A stretch of 13,991 bases of DNA from Desulfobacula sp. (GTDB taxonomy: Bacteria; Desulfobacterota; Desulfobacteria; Desulfobacterales; Desulfobacteraceae): assembly GCA_023139225.1 (NCBI GenBank), contig JAGLNZ010000431.1, positions 1 to 13,991 of the forward strand, read 5' to 3'. Positions 1 to 6,478 of the stretch are shown in pieces. Made by a program: the position numbers and the translations under genes. The stretch's first letter is position 1; each line of letters starts with the position of its first letter. The notes under the pieces were generated by a model that was given only the letters and a program-made list of their open reading frames with translations, made no database searches and was not told the origin of the DNA.

Positions 1-60
1 CCTGGAACGGGTTATGGTAAATTTCTTATGGCAAATATCCAACAATAAGTTAAATATCTC

Positions 61-89
61 TTGCGCAATTTAATAAACCCGTGTAGTAT
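61..89 (+). promoter_or_regulatory. Possible sigma70-type promoter of the helicase gene
   Basis: A TTGCGC hexamer at 61-66 and a TAGTAT hexamer at 84-89 are separated by exactly 17 bases. An overlapping TATATT at 87-92 is an alternative -10. Matches to consensus are only partial (3/6 and 4/6), so this is a candidate. Transcription from it would begin near position 96 and give a leader of about 50 nt that includes the hairpin at 109-134. The helicase may instead be transcribed from a promoter left of the window. Confidence 0.35.
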
Positions 90-108
90 ATTTATTTTTG
101 ATTTCCAT

Positions 109-134
109 GGTCGGTGATCCCGGCCTTTTTTTTT
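109..134 (+). terminator. Intrinsic-terminator-like hairpin in the helicase leader
   Basis: GGTCGG (109-114) can pair with CCGGCC (120-125) in a six-pair stem with one G-U pair and a five-base TGATC loop. Nine T's (126-134) follow at once. This is the standard layout of a factor-independent terminator. The U-tract ends only 11 bases before the helicase ATG, leaving no room for a promoter in between. It could end an upstream transcript, act as an attenuator for the helicase, or do both. Confidence 0.6.
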
Positions 135-146
135 AAGGAACCTTAA
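133..146 (+). promoter_or_regulatory. Helicase ribosome binding site inside a small inverted repeat
   Basis: The Shine-Dalgarno-like AAGGAA (135-140) lies five bases before the ATG at 146. It is embedded in TTAAG-GAAC-CTTAA, a five-base inverted repeat with a four-base loop that reaches the A of the start codon. The site fixes the start of the helicase. The stem is AT-rich and weak, so any control of translation through it is speculative. Confidence 0.45.
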
Positions 147-1876
147 TGTCCCAGAAAATTTTACCCAAGACCCGGTTTGACGAAATGAACCTGAGCCCCG
201 CTGCGTTCTGTGCTTTGCAGGATGTGGGCTATGACACCCCTACACCGATCCAGGCCTTAACCATTCCCCATCTGATCCAGGGAAAGGATATGATAGGCCA
301 GGCCCGGACCGGTACCGGTAAAACCGCAGCCTTTGCATTGCCCCTTCTGTCCCGGATTGACCTTGACAATAAACGGCCCCAGGTATTGGTACTGACCCCC
401 ACCCGGGAGCTGGCCATCCAGGTGGCCCAATCCTTTAAAACATATGGCGCAAGGATGAAAGGGCTGAACGTATTGTCCGTGTACGGGGGCCAGAGTTACG
501 GGGTACAGTTGAACCAGCTTAAGCGAGGCGTCCATGTGGTGGTGGGAACACCCGGACGACTCATGGACCATATGCGAAGAAAAACCGTCACCTTTGCTGA
601 TCTTTTCTGTGTGGTCATAGATGAAGCCGATGAAATGCTTCACATGGGTTTTATTGATGATGTGGAATGGATACTGGACAGAACCCCGGATGATTCACAG
701 ACCGCCCTTTTTTCAGCCACCATGCCAAGACCCATCCGAAAGATTGCTCAAAAATATCTGACAACTCCCAAAGAAATCATTGTCCAACCGGACACAACAG
801 AGCTAAAGACCATCAACCAACAATACTGGATGGTCAAAGGCACTAAAAAAGCCCATGCCCTGGCCCGGATACTGGACGCTGTCTCCTTTGATGGTGTAAT
901 CGTGTTTACCAAAACCAAAACCGCCACACTTGATATAGCTAAAACCCTTGAAAATAAAGGATTCAAGGCTGAGGCCCTGAATGGGGATATTGCCCAGAAT
1001 GCCAGGGAACGGACCATTAGCCGGTTGAAAAACGGTATAATCGATATTCTGGTGGCTACGGATGTGGCCGCCCGGGGTCTGGATGTGGACCGAATCTCCC
1101 ATGTGATTAATTATGATATGCCGTCCAAGGTGGAACCCTATGTCCACAGAATCGGCAGAACCGGCAGGGCCGGTCGCACAGGAGAAGCCATCCTGTTCGT
1201 AGGCCGGAACGAGCGCTGGATGCTCAGGGTTATAGAAAAAACCACAAAACAGAAAATCAAGGAGATCACCCTGCCCTCCAATAAGGCTATTAATAAAAAA
1301 CGGATGGCCGACTTTAAGCAAGCCATCACCCAAACTCTGGCATCAGAAGATTTAAGTGTTTTCACAGAATTGATTGAGATGTATGCCCAAGAACAGGATA
1401 TCCCTGTAACTCAGGTTGCGGCTGCTCTGGCAAAGCTGGCCCATGGGGACACGCCCTTTTTGTTACCGGCCGACAGAGATAAAAAGCCCGAACAAATCAA
1501 AACAGCCGAAAAAACCGCAAAAAATAGACCGGTCCGAAAAAATCTTCCTGATAATCAACACTTGTCTGCCAAAAAACAAAAATCAAAACAGGTTAAAATA
1601 CCATCCCCGCCACAAGAGGCAAGGATTATCCCCATTGAAAAGGGTATGGAGCGCTATCGCATTGAGGTGGGCCGACGTCATGGTATTAAAGCAGGAAATA
1701 TTGTGGGGGCCATTTCAAACGAGGCCGGCCTTGAAAGCAAATACATTGGAAAGATTGATATCAACCAGGAATTTTCTCTTGTGGATCTTCCCTTTGGCAT
1801 GCCCAATGAAATTTTCACATTATTGAAAACAACCTGGGTGAAATCCCAGAAAATGGCAATCTCAAAGTGTGCCTGA
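146..1876 (+). CDS. deaD: DEAD-box ATP-dependent RNA helicase with DbpA-type RNA-binding C-terminus
   Basis: This 576-residue cytoplasmic protein should unwind or remodel RNA duplexes using ATP; relatives act in ribosome assembly, mRNA turnover and cold adaptation. All the superfamily 2 helicase motifs are present: Q-motif region (about 11-36), Walker A ARTGTGKT (53-60), PTRELA (85-90), TPGR (135-138), DEAD (159-162), SAT (190-192), ATDVAARGLD (304-313) and HRIGRTGR (334-341). A lysine-rich linker (about 445-488) precedes a C-terminal region (about 490-565) that matches the DbpA RNA-binding fold, with a GRRHGIKAGNIVGAI stretch and an IG-x-I motif. Length and order fit the DeaD/CsdA group. The start has a good AAGGAA site five bases upstream. 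The leader contains a terminator-like hairpin, so expression may depend on readthrough. The family call is very safe; the deaD name is by similarity of layout only. Confidence 0.96.
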   Translation: MSQKILPKTRFDEMNLSPAAFCALQDVGYDTPTPIQALTIPHLIQGKDMIGQARTGTGKTAAFALPLLSRIDLDNKRPQVLVLTPTRELAIQVAQSFKTYGARMKGLNVLSVYGGQSYGVQLNQLKRGVHVVVGTPGRLMDHMRRKTVTFADLFCVVIDEADEMLHMGFIDDVEWILDRTPDDSQTALFSATMPRPIRKIAQKYLTTPKEIIVQPDTTELKTINQQYWMVKGTKKAHALARILDAVSFDGVIVFTKTKTATLDIAKTLENKGFKAEALNGDIAQNARERTISRLKNGIIDILVATDVAARGLDVDRISHVINYDMPSKVEPYVHRIGRTGRAGRTGEAILFVGRNERWMLRVIEKTTKQKIKEITLPSNKAINKKRMADFKQAITQTLASEDLSVFTELIEMYAQEQDIPVTQVAAALAKLAHGDTPFLLPADRDKKPEQIKTAEKTAKNRPVRKNLPDNQHLSAKKQKSKQVKIPSPPQEARIIPIEKGMERYRIEVGRRHGIKAGNIVGAISNEAGLESKYIGKIDINQEFSLVDLPFGMPNEIFTLLKTTWVKSQKMAISKCA

Positions 1877-1886
1877 AAATTTACAT

Positions 1887-1902
1887 AAATATATATTTTT
1901 TT
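1887..1902 (+). other. AT-only palindrome plus T-run after the helicase gene
   Basis: AAATATATATTT (1887-1898) is a perfect 12-base palindrome, and T's continue to 1902. It lies ten bases after the helicase stop codon. It has no G-C pairs, so it would be a poor intrinsic terminator. It is the only terminator-like structure between the helicase and the FdhD gene. Confidence 0.2.
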
Positions 1903-1916
1903 CGCTTAAATACTAC

Positions 1917-1922
1917 TATACT
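1917..1922 (+). promoter_or_regulatory. Possible -10 element upstream of the FdhD gene
   Basis: TATACT (5/6 match to TATAAT) lies 36 bases before the FdhD ATG in an AT-rich 82-base gap. At 15-17 bases upstream there is only a T-rich stretch and no recognisable TTGACA-like box. This is weak evidence that the FdhD gene has its own start rather than relying on helicase readthrough. Confidence 0.25.
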
Positions 1923-1958
1923 GGCATAACTTATCAGACCTTTGTGATGGAAAAGTAA

Positions 1959-2753
1959 ATGGATGCCAAAAATATCATCAGACAGATCAATATCACTCGG
2001 ATAAAAGACAACAAAAAAATCCTGATGCGCGACGATATTATTGATGAAGATATTCTTCAAATTTATATTAACAAAAACAAAGCCTTTGATATGGTATTTT
2101 CCTTGACCCATCCCCAGGCACTTGCGGCTGGTTTTCTGTTTACACAGGGCATTGTTCATGAAAAAAATGAAATTATGGAAATTGATTTTTTAAAAGAAAA
2201 AAAGCAGTGCCATATCACATTAAATGACCGGGCAGCCCAAAGACTTTATAAATTCAAAAAGGGCAGTCAAGTCAAAGGATCATCCGGTGGAACACTTTTA
2301 CAGGACAAGACAGATCTTTTATCATCCAGCCTTGCTGACACTTTGTCCATCACTTACAAGCAGGTGCTCTCTTTGATTCAACTGCACCGGGATCATTCCG
2401 AGTTGTTTCAAAAAACAGGCGCTGTCCACAGTGCAGGGCTCTGCGATCCGTCAAGGGTCCTTTATTATTATGAAGACATCGGCAGGCACAATGCCCTTGA
2501 TAAACTGGCAGGAGATGTTCTTTTAAAGGAAATCGATACCCGTGACAAGATTGCAACGGTCAGTTGCAGGATGTCTGTTGAAATCATCGGCAAAATAATT
2601 AAAACCGGCATTCCCATTGTTATTTCCAATGCAGCACCCACCCTTTGGGCTGTTAAACTTGCAGACAAAGCAGGATTGACTATTGTGGGATTTGCAAGAA
2701 ACAACCGGTTTAATATCTACACCCATGAAAAAAGAATAGTTGAAAAAGCTTAA
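1959..2753 (+). CDS. fdhD: FdhD-family protein lacking the CxxC cysteine pair
   Basis: This 264-residue cytoplasmic protein belongs to the FdhD family. Canonical members pass sulfur from a cysteine desulfurase to the molybdenum/tungsten cofactor of formate dehydrogenase. Family marks seen are HPQALAAGFLFTQGI (51-65), TGAVHSAGL (153-161), EDIGRHNALDKLAGD (172-186), SCRMSVEII (202-210), an SNAAPT segment (223-228) and GFARNNRFNIYT (244-255). Length is normal. The odd point is the loop where canonical proteins carry a CGxCG-type cysteine pair: here it reads VKGSSGGT (105-112) with no cysteine. Other cysteines (84, 162, 203) are elsewhere. It may bind cofactor without the usual sulfur relay, serve a different molybdoenzyme, or be a paralogue. 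No formate dehydrogenase gene is nearby. The stop codon overlaps that of the converging kinase gene. Family certain; canonical function doubtful. Confidence 0.88.
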   Translation: MDAKNIIRQINITRIKDNKKILMRDDIIDEDILQIYINKNKAFDMVFSLTHPQALAAGFLFTQGIVHEKNEIMEIDFLKEKKQCHITLNDRAAQRLYKFKKGSQVKGSSGGTLLQDKTDLLSSSLADTLSITYKQVLSLIQLHRDHSELFQKTGAVHSAGLCDPSRVLYYYEDIGRHNALDKLAGDVLLKEIDTRDKIATVSCRMSVEIIGKIIKTGIPIVISNAAPTLWAVKLADKAGLTIVGFARNNRFNIYTHEKRIVEKA

Positions 2754-4279
2754 CCGTTAATTTCTCCCATGGGCAAGAAAACCTCAAACGCGGTTCCTTT
2801 AATTTTTAAATCAAATACTTCTACATGGCCTTGATGGGCAGTTACGATCTGTTGCACATTGGCAAGGCCAAGACCCGTTCCCTTTGTCTTTGTCGTATAG
2901 AACGGCTCAAAAATACAGGATAACAACTCTTTTGAAATTCCCTTGCCATCATCTTCAATCCTGATCATGGCAAATCTTTTTCCCTTTTGCTTTTTTGTGC
3001 CCGTCGAAATCATGATTTCCCCAAAATTATCAATAGAATCCAATGCGTTTAACAGCAAATTGATGACCAGTTGTTCAACCTTGCTTTTATCTGCCATAAA
3101 CTCGGACAGTGTCTGATCAACCATGATCTCATAATCAATATTTCTTTTATTGAATTCTACTTCCAGAAGGTCAACACAAGAATAAATAATTTGGTTAATG
3201 TCTGTCCTGGCCATCTGTAGTGACACCGGCTTTGCAAAATCAAGCAATTCCTGCAAGATACCTTCAAGACGTTTTATTTCCCTTTCTGAAATAGCAAGCC
3301 GTTTTTTGTCATTGCCTTTAAATGTATGATTTTTACCCAGAATCTGAAGGTTCATTTTCACTGATGACAAAGGATTTCTGATCTCATGGGAAAGCGATGT
3401 CGTCAGTTGTCCAATATAGGCCATCCGCTCAATTTCCCGGCTTCTTTTTTCCATCTCAACCCGCTTGGTAATATCCCTGACAATACAAAGATTATATTCC
3501 TGGCCTTCGAACCGTGACGGCCTGAAATTGATTTCCGTTGGAAGGCATTTTCCATCCTTTGTCAATCTCAGGTACTCAAAGGCTTCCGGCTGGGTTCCCT
3601 TCTTAACTTTCCTGGTAACAAGCGCGCTTACTTTTTCATGGCTTTCTTTTGCAACAAAAAACAAAAAAGACTCGTCAATGATATCTTTTTCCTGATATCC
3701 GTGCATCCTGTAGAAGGCCGGGTTCACAAAAAAAATTCTCTCTTTATACAGCACCAGATATCCGTCACTGATGTCTTCAACAAGGGTTTTGTACTTATGC
3801 TCCGACTCCTTTAATTGTGCCGTTCTTGCTGCCACATCTTTTTCAAGCTGCTGTGCATACTTTTTTAAATACTTTTCATGTTTTTTCTGGAAATGGTTGG
3901 AGAACCTGTGAATAGTATAGGCAAGACCGGTATTGACAACTTCGATATTCTCACAAAGCAAGTGCCTTGGTGATTCATTCACAAGGAGGGGAATAACAAT
4001 CTGCCGGTAAAGCTCAAATGCTTTCTGGACATCATCCAGAGGAAATCCGGCTTCCAGACGAATTTTTGTAATTTCATTGATAAACTCATTGATCGGGGCA
4101 TAATCATTGTGAATAATTATCTGACAGAACGAATCAAACGCCATGCCAATAGTCATGGTCAGTTCTTTCGAGGGCCTTTGGGCATAATGCTTGGACACCT
4201 CATGCTTAAGCCTTTTTTCCCACTCAAGAATAATCTTATTCCTATGCCTGTTTAAAAAATCTTCCCACTTAAAATTCAT
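2750..4279 (-). CDS. Cytoplasmic PAS-domain sensor histidine kinase with RsbRD-like N-terminus
   Basis: This 509-residue kinase is expected to autophosphorylate on a histidine and pass the phosphate to a response regulator, none of which is encoded nearby. The N-terminal 120 residues are helical and resemble the RsbRD-type N-terminal domain (RHRNKIILEWEKRL, then a GFPLDDVQKAF segment). A coiled-coil-like linker (130-160) leads to one PAS domain (about 160-275). Then come the phospho-acceptor box SLSHEIRNPLSS with His298, the N-box around N407 and N411, the G1 motif DDGKGI (443-448), an F-box FEPFYTT and the G2 motif GTGLGL (467-472). No membrane segment is visible, so it should sense a cytoplasmic signal. 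An earlier in-frame ATG at 4369 would overlap the DJ-1-like gene. The ATG at 4279 has an AAGG site and starts 19 bases after that gene's stop, indicating a two-gene unit. Confidence 0.93.
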   Translation of the reverse strand: MNFKWEDFLNRHRNKIILEWEKRLKHEVSKHYAQRPSKELTMTIGMAFDSFCQIIIHNDYAPINEFINEITKIRLEAGFPLDDVQKAFELYRQIVIPLLVNESPRHLLCENIEVVNTGLAYTIHRFSNHFQKKHEKYLKKYAQQLEKDVAARTAQLKESEHKYKTLVEDISDGYLVLYKERIFFVNPAFYRMHGYQEKDIIDESFLFFVAKESHEKVSALVTRKVKKGTQPEAFEYLRLTKDGKCLPTEINFRPSRFEGQEYNLCIVRDITKRVEMEKRSREIERMAYIGQLTTSLSHEIRNPLSSVKMNLQILGKNHTFKGNDKKRLAISEREIKRLEGILQELLDFAKPVSLQMARTDINQIIYSCVDLLEVEFNKRNIDYEIMVDQTLSEFMADKSKVEQLVINLLLNALDSIDNFGEIMISTGTKKQKGKRFAMIRIEDDGKGISKELLSCIFEPFYTTKTKGTGLGLANVQQIVTAHQGHVEVFDLKIKGTAFEVFLPMGEING

Positions 4280-4298
4280 AACTGCCTTTATTGCACAA

Positions 4299-4856
4299 TT
4301 AGTCAACCGGCAGTGCAAGGCCTTGGGCCACTTCTTTTTTCTTTTCTTCAGAATATAATAGCTCAACAAGTTTCAATGCAAAATCGCATGCTGTTCCGGC
4401 TCCCCGGCTGGTGATACACTTGTTGTCCACAACAACGTTTGATTCGACAATATTACCATTATCAATCATATCCACAAACCCCGGATGGCAGGTCACTTTA
4501 CCAGGGGTGACAAGACCGTGATGGTGCAGGACAACCGCAGGAGAAGCACACACGGCAGCATAATATTTTTGCTGTTTTGCCTGTTTTTTTAAAAGGAGTT
4601 CAAGCTCTTTTGAATCACAAAGATTCTGGGCTCCGGGGATGCCACCCGGAAGAGCAATCAGATCAAACTGTTCATCCATACAGTCTTTGATCAGTCTGTC
4701 CGCTTTAAATTCAATTCCCTTTGAGGCTTTGATATTGATCTTGTCCACAGATGCGATAATAACATTTGCACCTGCCCGCCGAAGAACATCAATAATGGTG
4801 ATGGCTTCCATTTCCTCTATACCCTGGGCCACAGGGACAAGGACTTTTTTTTCCAT
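4299..4856 (-). CDS. DJ-1/PfpI-family protein
   Basis: This 185-residue protein matches the DJ-1/YajL branch of the DJ-1/PfpI superfamily. Members are implicated in protection against oxidative or carbonyl damage, and their exact reactions are debated. Family marks are the N-terminal QGIEEMEA (11-18), whose Glu17 aligns with the conserved active-site glutamate of DJ-1; LPGGIPGA (69-76); the nucleophile elbow AVCASPAVVL (101-110) with Cys103; and TSRGAGTACDFALKLV (149-164). Length is typical and the fold looks complete. The start has a strong AAAGGAG site six bases upstream. It lies 19 bases before the histidine kinase in the same direction, so the two are probably co-transcribed. A stress-sensing link between them is an inference. 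It could also be annotated ThiJ/PfpI or a deglycase; the sequence does not decide this. Confidence 0.93.
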   Translation of the reverse strand: MEKKVLVPVAQGIEEMEAITIIDVLRRAGANVIIASVDKINIKASKGIEFKADRLIKDCMDEQFDLIALPGGIPGAQNLCDSKELELLLKKQAKQQKYYAAVCASPAVVLHHHGLVTPGKVTCHPGFVDMIDNGNIVESNVVVDNKCITSRGAGTACDFALKLVELLYSEEKKKEVAQGLALPVD

Positions 4857-4987
4857 GACATGCTCCTTTCTATGGAAGAACTATCCTCCCTATTTTTTGA
4901 AATGGTTTATTCAAAACGCAGCACCTTTACTTTAATCAATTTTTAATTAAAACTATTACTTTGTATATCGAACAAGAGCAAGTTTTT

Positions 4988-6364
4988 TCAAGGAATTATA
5001 AAATATCCTAACCGTAGAAGGTTTAAAGGAATTGGTTCAGTTGGAATCCCTTGAATTTTTCCTGCAGTCTGATTTTTTGTCAGAATTTTAGCATTTGAAT
5101 ACTTTGATATCTGTTTGAGTTCTTTTGGTCTGAGTTGCCCTGTCCATTTAACTTCAATGGGCCAGAAGCGTTTTTTATCAATATAAGCAATGTCAACCTC
5201 CCCTTTTGCTTTTATATAAAATACAGGAAATTTTCTTTGATAATGATTTACAATACAAGACTCAACAATTTTACTGCAACTCTTTGATGATTCGATCTGA
5301 GGACGCAGAAGCATTTCAAAAGGATCCTGACAAGGGTGCAGCCAGGCATTGGTCGCATGATAGATAAAAGGATCAGAAAATATAACTTTTTTTGCCTTTT
5401 TGGGCGCTGCTGCAAGCTTATCTTCCAGTAAAGCGGATTGTATATACAGCACATCCATGGATTGTAGGATTTCAATGTAATCAGAGATCGTTTTGGGGTG
5501 ATCAATTGTCAAATCTCTGGAAAGTGCATTCCAGGTGATTTGACTGCCGATTCGTTTAATTATTCCGGAAAGAAGATCTTTTAAATTATGTTCCTGTTTA
5601 TTCCGTTTTAACATATCCCCACGGATCCAGTCGCTGTATGTTGCAAAGGTGGACGGAAGAATTCGATTATATATTGCCATATCATTAATAGCAGTTAAAA
5701 AACCACCATGCACAAGATAGCTTTCAAACTCTTCATAAAGAATATTAATTAAATTTTTTAAAACATTGCCTCGGTCTTCAACAAGATCACAAATCTCATT
5801 GTGTGTTATTCGATTGTTGAGTTTCACATATTCATAAAAATCAAGAGGGAAAAGATGAAAATCTACATTGTCGGAAACTCCTCGCCTTCCGGGAAACCGC
5901 ATTCTTGCCTCTTTGATAACAACAAGATCTGAGCCTGTTAATACAAGAATAACATTTTCAAGGGAGCCAATGTCTGCCAGATATTTTATACCTTTATCCC
6001 AGTTGCTGATATATGTGATTTCATCAATTAGAAGATATTGTGTTTTTTGTTTTAAGGAGTCTATTACTATCCTAACAAGAGCATGATGATCATCTATCAA
6101 TTCTCCTGTCAAATAAGTGATGGATTCAGGAGGAATATTGTTTTTGATTAATTGCACCATCCACTGTTTAAGCAAGGTAGTTTTGCCTATCTGGCGCCCT
6201 CCTGTAATTGTATAAATACCGGGTTCACTCTGGGGCAGATCGTCAAGAAGCGATGATTTGTGCACAAGTTTTTGCTTGGTTAATGCTCTTAAGTTCGGGT
6301 CTTGCTGAGTAAAGATGTCTATACCTTCTAAATGTAGATTGTGAGGTGAAAAACGAATATCCAT
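4988..6364 (-). CDS. AAA ATPase of the DUF4143 type with nuclease-fold-like C-terminus
   Basis: This 458-residue cytoplasmic protein has the layout of the widespread AAA_14/DUF4143 ATPases, whose role is unknown. The N-terminal ATPase shows Walker A GGRQIGKTT (55-63), Walker B YLLIDEI with D114 and E115, and a TGSD sensor segment (143-146). The middle (about 265-320) reads as a winged-helix-like region. The C-terminal part (about 360-430) contains GEVDIAYID (388-396) followed by IEVKW (403-407), the spacing expected of a PD-(D/E)xK nuclease-like core; such cores are common in this family and whether they cut DNA is not established. The start has GGAG five bases upstream, and a plausible promoter lies in the 114-base gap before it. 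The gene is more AT-rich than the Bat operon and unrelated to its neighbours, which may indicate lateral acquisition. Confidence 0.88.
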   Translation of the reverse strand: MDIRFSPHNLHLEGIDIFTQQDPNLRALTKQKLVHKSSLLDDLPQSEPGIYTITGGRQIGKTTLLKQWMVQLIKNNIPPESITYLTGELIDDHHALVRIVIDSLKQKTQYLLIDEITYISNWDKGIKYLADIGSLENVILVLTGSDLVVIKEARMRFPGRRGVSDNVDFHLFPLDFYEYVKLNNRITHNEICDLVEDRGNVLKNLINILYEEFESYLVHGGFLTAINDMAIYNRILPSTFATYSDWIRGDMLKRNKQEHNLKDLLSGIIKRIGSQITWNALSRDLTIDHPKTISDYIEILQSMDVLYIQSALLEDKLAAAPKKAKKVIFSDPFIYHATNAWLHPCQDPFEMLLRPQIESSKSCSKIVESCIVNHYQRKFPVFYIKAKGEVDIAYIDKKRFWPIEVKWTGQLRPKELKQISKYSNAKILTKNQTAGKIQGIPTEPIPLNLLRLGYFIIP

Positions 6365-6398
6365 AACATCTCCAAAAAAAATTTAGGCAACACCCGAT

Positions 6399-6428
6399 GA
6401 ATAAGTTTATTCAATCTCAATTATTCAA
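6399..6428 (-). repeat. Operator-like repeats upstream of the AAA ATPase
   Basis: TTATTCAA occurs twice on the + strand, at 6407-6414 and 6421-6428, as a direct repeat with a 14-base period. Overlapping the first copy, GAATAA-GT-TTATTC (6399-6412) is a near-perfect inverted repeat with six-base arms. The repeats cover the -10 and spacer of the likely promoter, the place where a repressor would bind. In AT-rich DNA such repeats can also arise by chance. Confidence 0.3.
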
Positions 6429-6437
6429 ATAAGTCAA
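6409..6437 (-). promoter_or_regulatory. Likely sigma70-type promoter of the AAA ATPase
   Basis: Reading the - strand, TTGACT (6437-6432) and TTGAAT (6414-6409) are separated by exactly 17 bases. The -35 matches consensus in five of six places and the -10 in four. The start codon at 6364 lies about 45 bases downstream of the -10 and is preceded by GGAG. This supports separate transcription of the ATPase rather than readthrough from the Bat operon. Confidence 0.5.
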
Positions 6438-6478
6438 GATAAAATATGCTATAGAAAAAAAGCTCTTGAATTTCCTGT

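Noticed and set aside
1..73. Possible 3' end of an upstream + strand gene (open frames ending at 48 or at 73).
   Set aside because: Both frames are too short to recognise any protein, and chance open stretches of this size are expected. The hairpin at 109-134 would fit an upstream gene end, but this does not identify one.
803..1333. Long open frame opposite the helicase gene.
   Set aside because: It is an antisense shadow of a well-conserved helicase coding region with no recognisable domain.
4280..4369. Longer start of the histidine kinase at 4369.
   Set aside because: It would overlap the DJ-1-like gene by about 70 bases and adds a lysine-rich, unconserved leader. The ATG at 4279 has an AAGG site and suits the N-terminal domain.
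4857..4987. Promoter for the DJ-1/kinase unit or terminator of the AAA ATPase.
   Set aside because: The 131-base gap is AT-rich with several half-matches (for example TTGATT on the - strand), but no pair with good spacing and no stable hairpin with a T-run was found.
6420..6478. Intrinsic terminator after the Bat operon (a T-run follows AAGAGC on the - strand).
   Set aside because: The T-run is real but no adequate stem precedes it.
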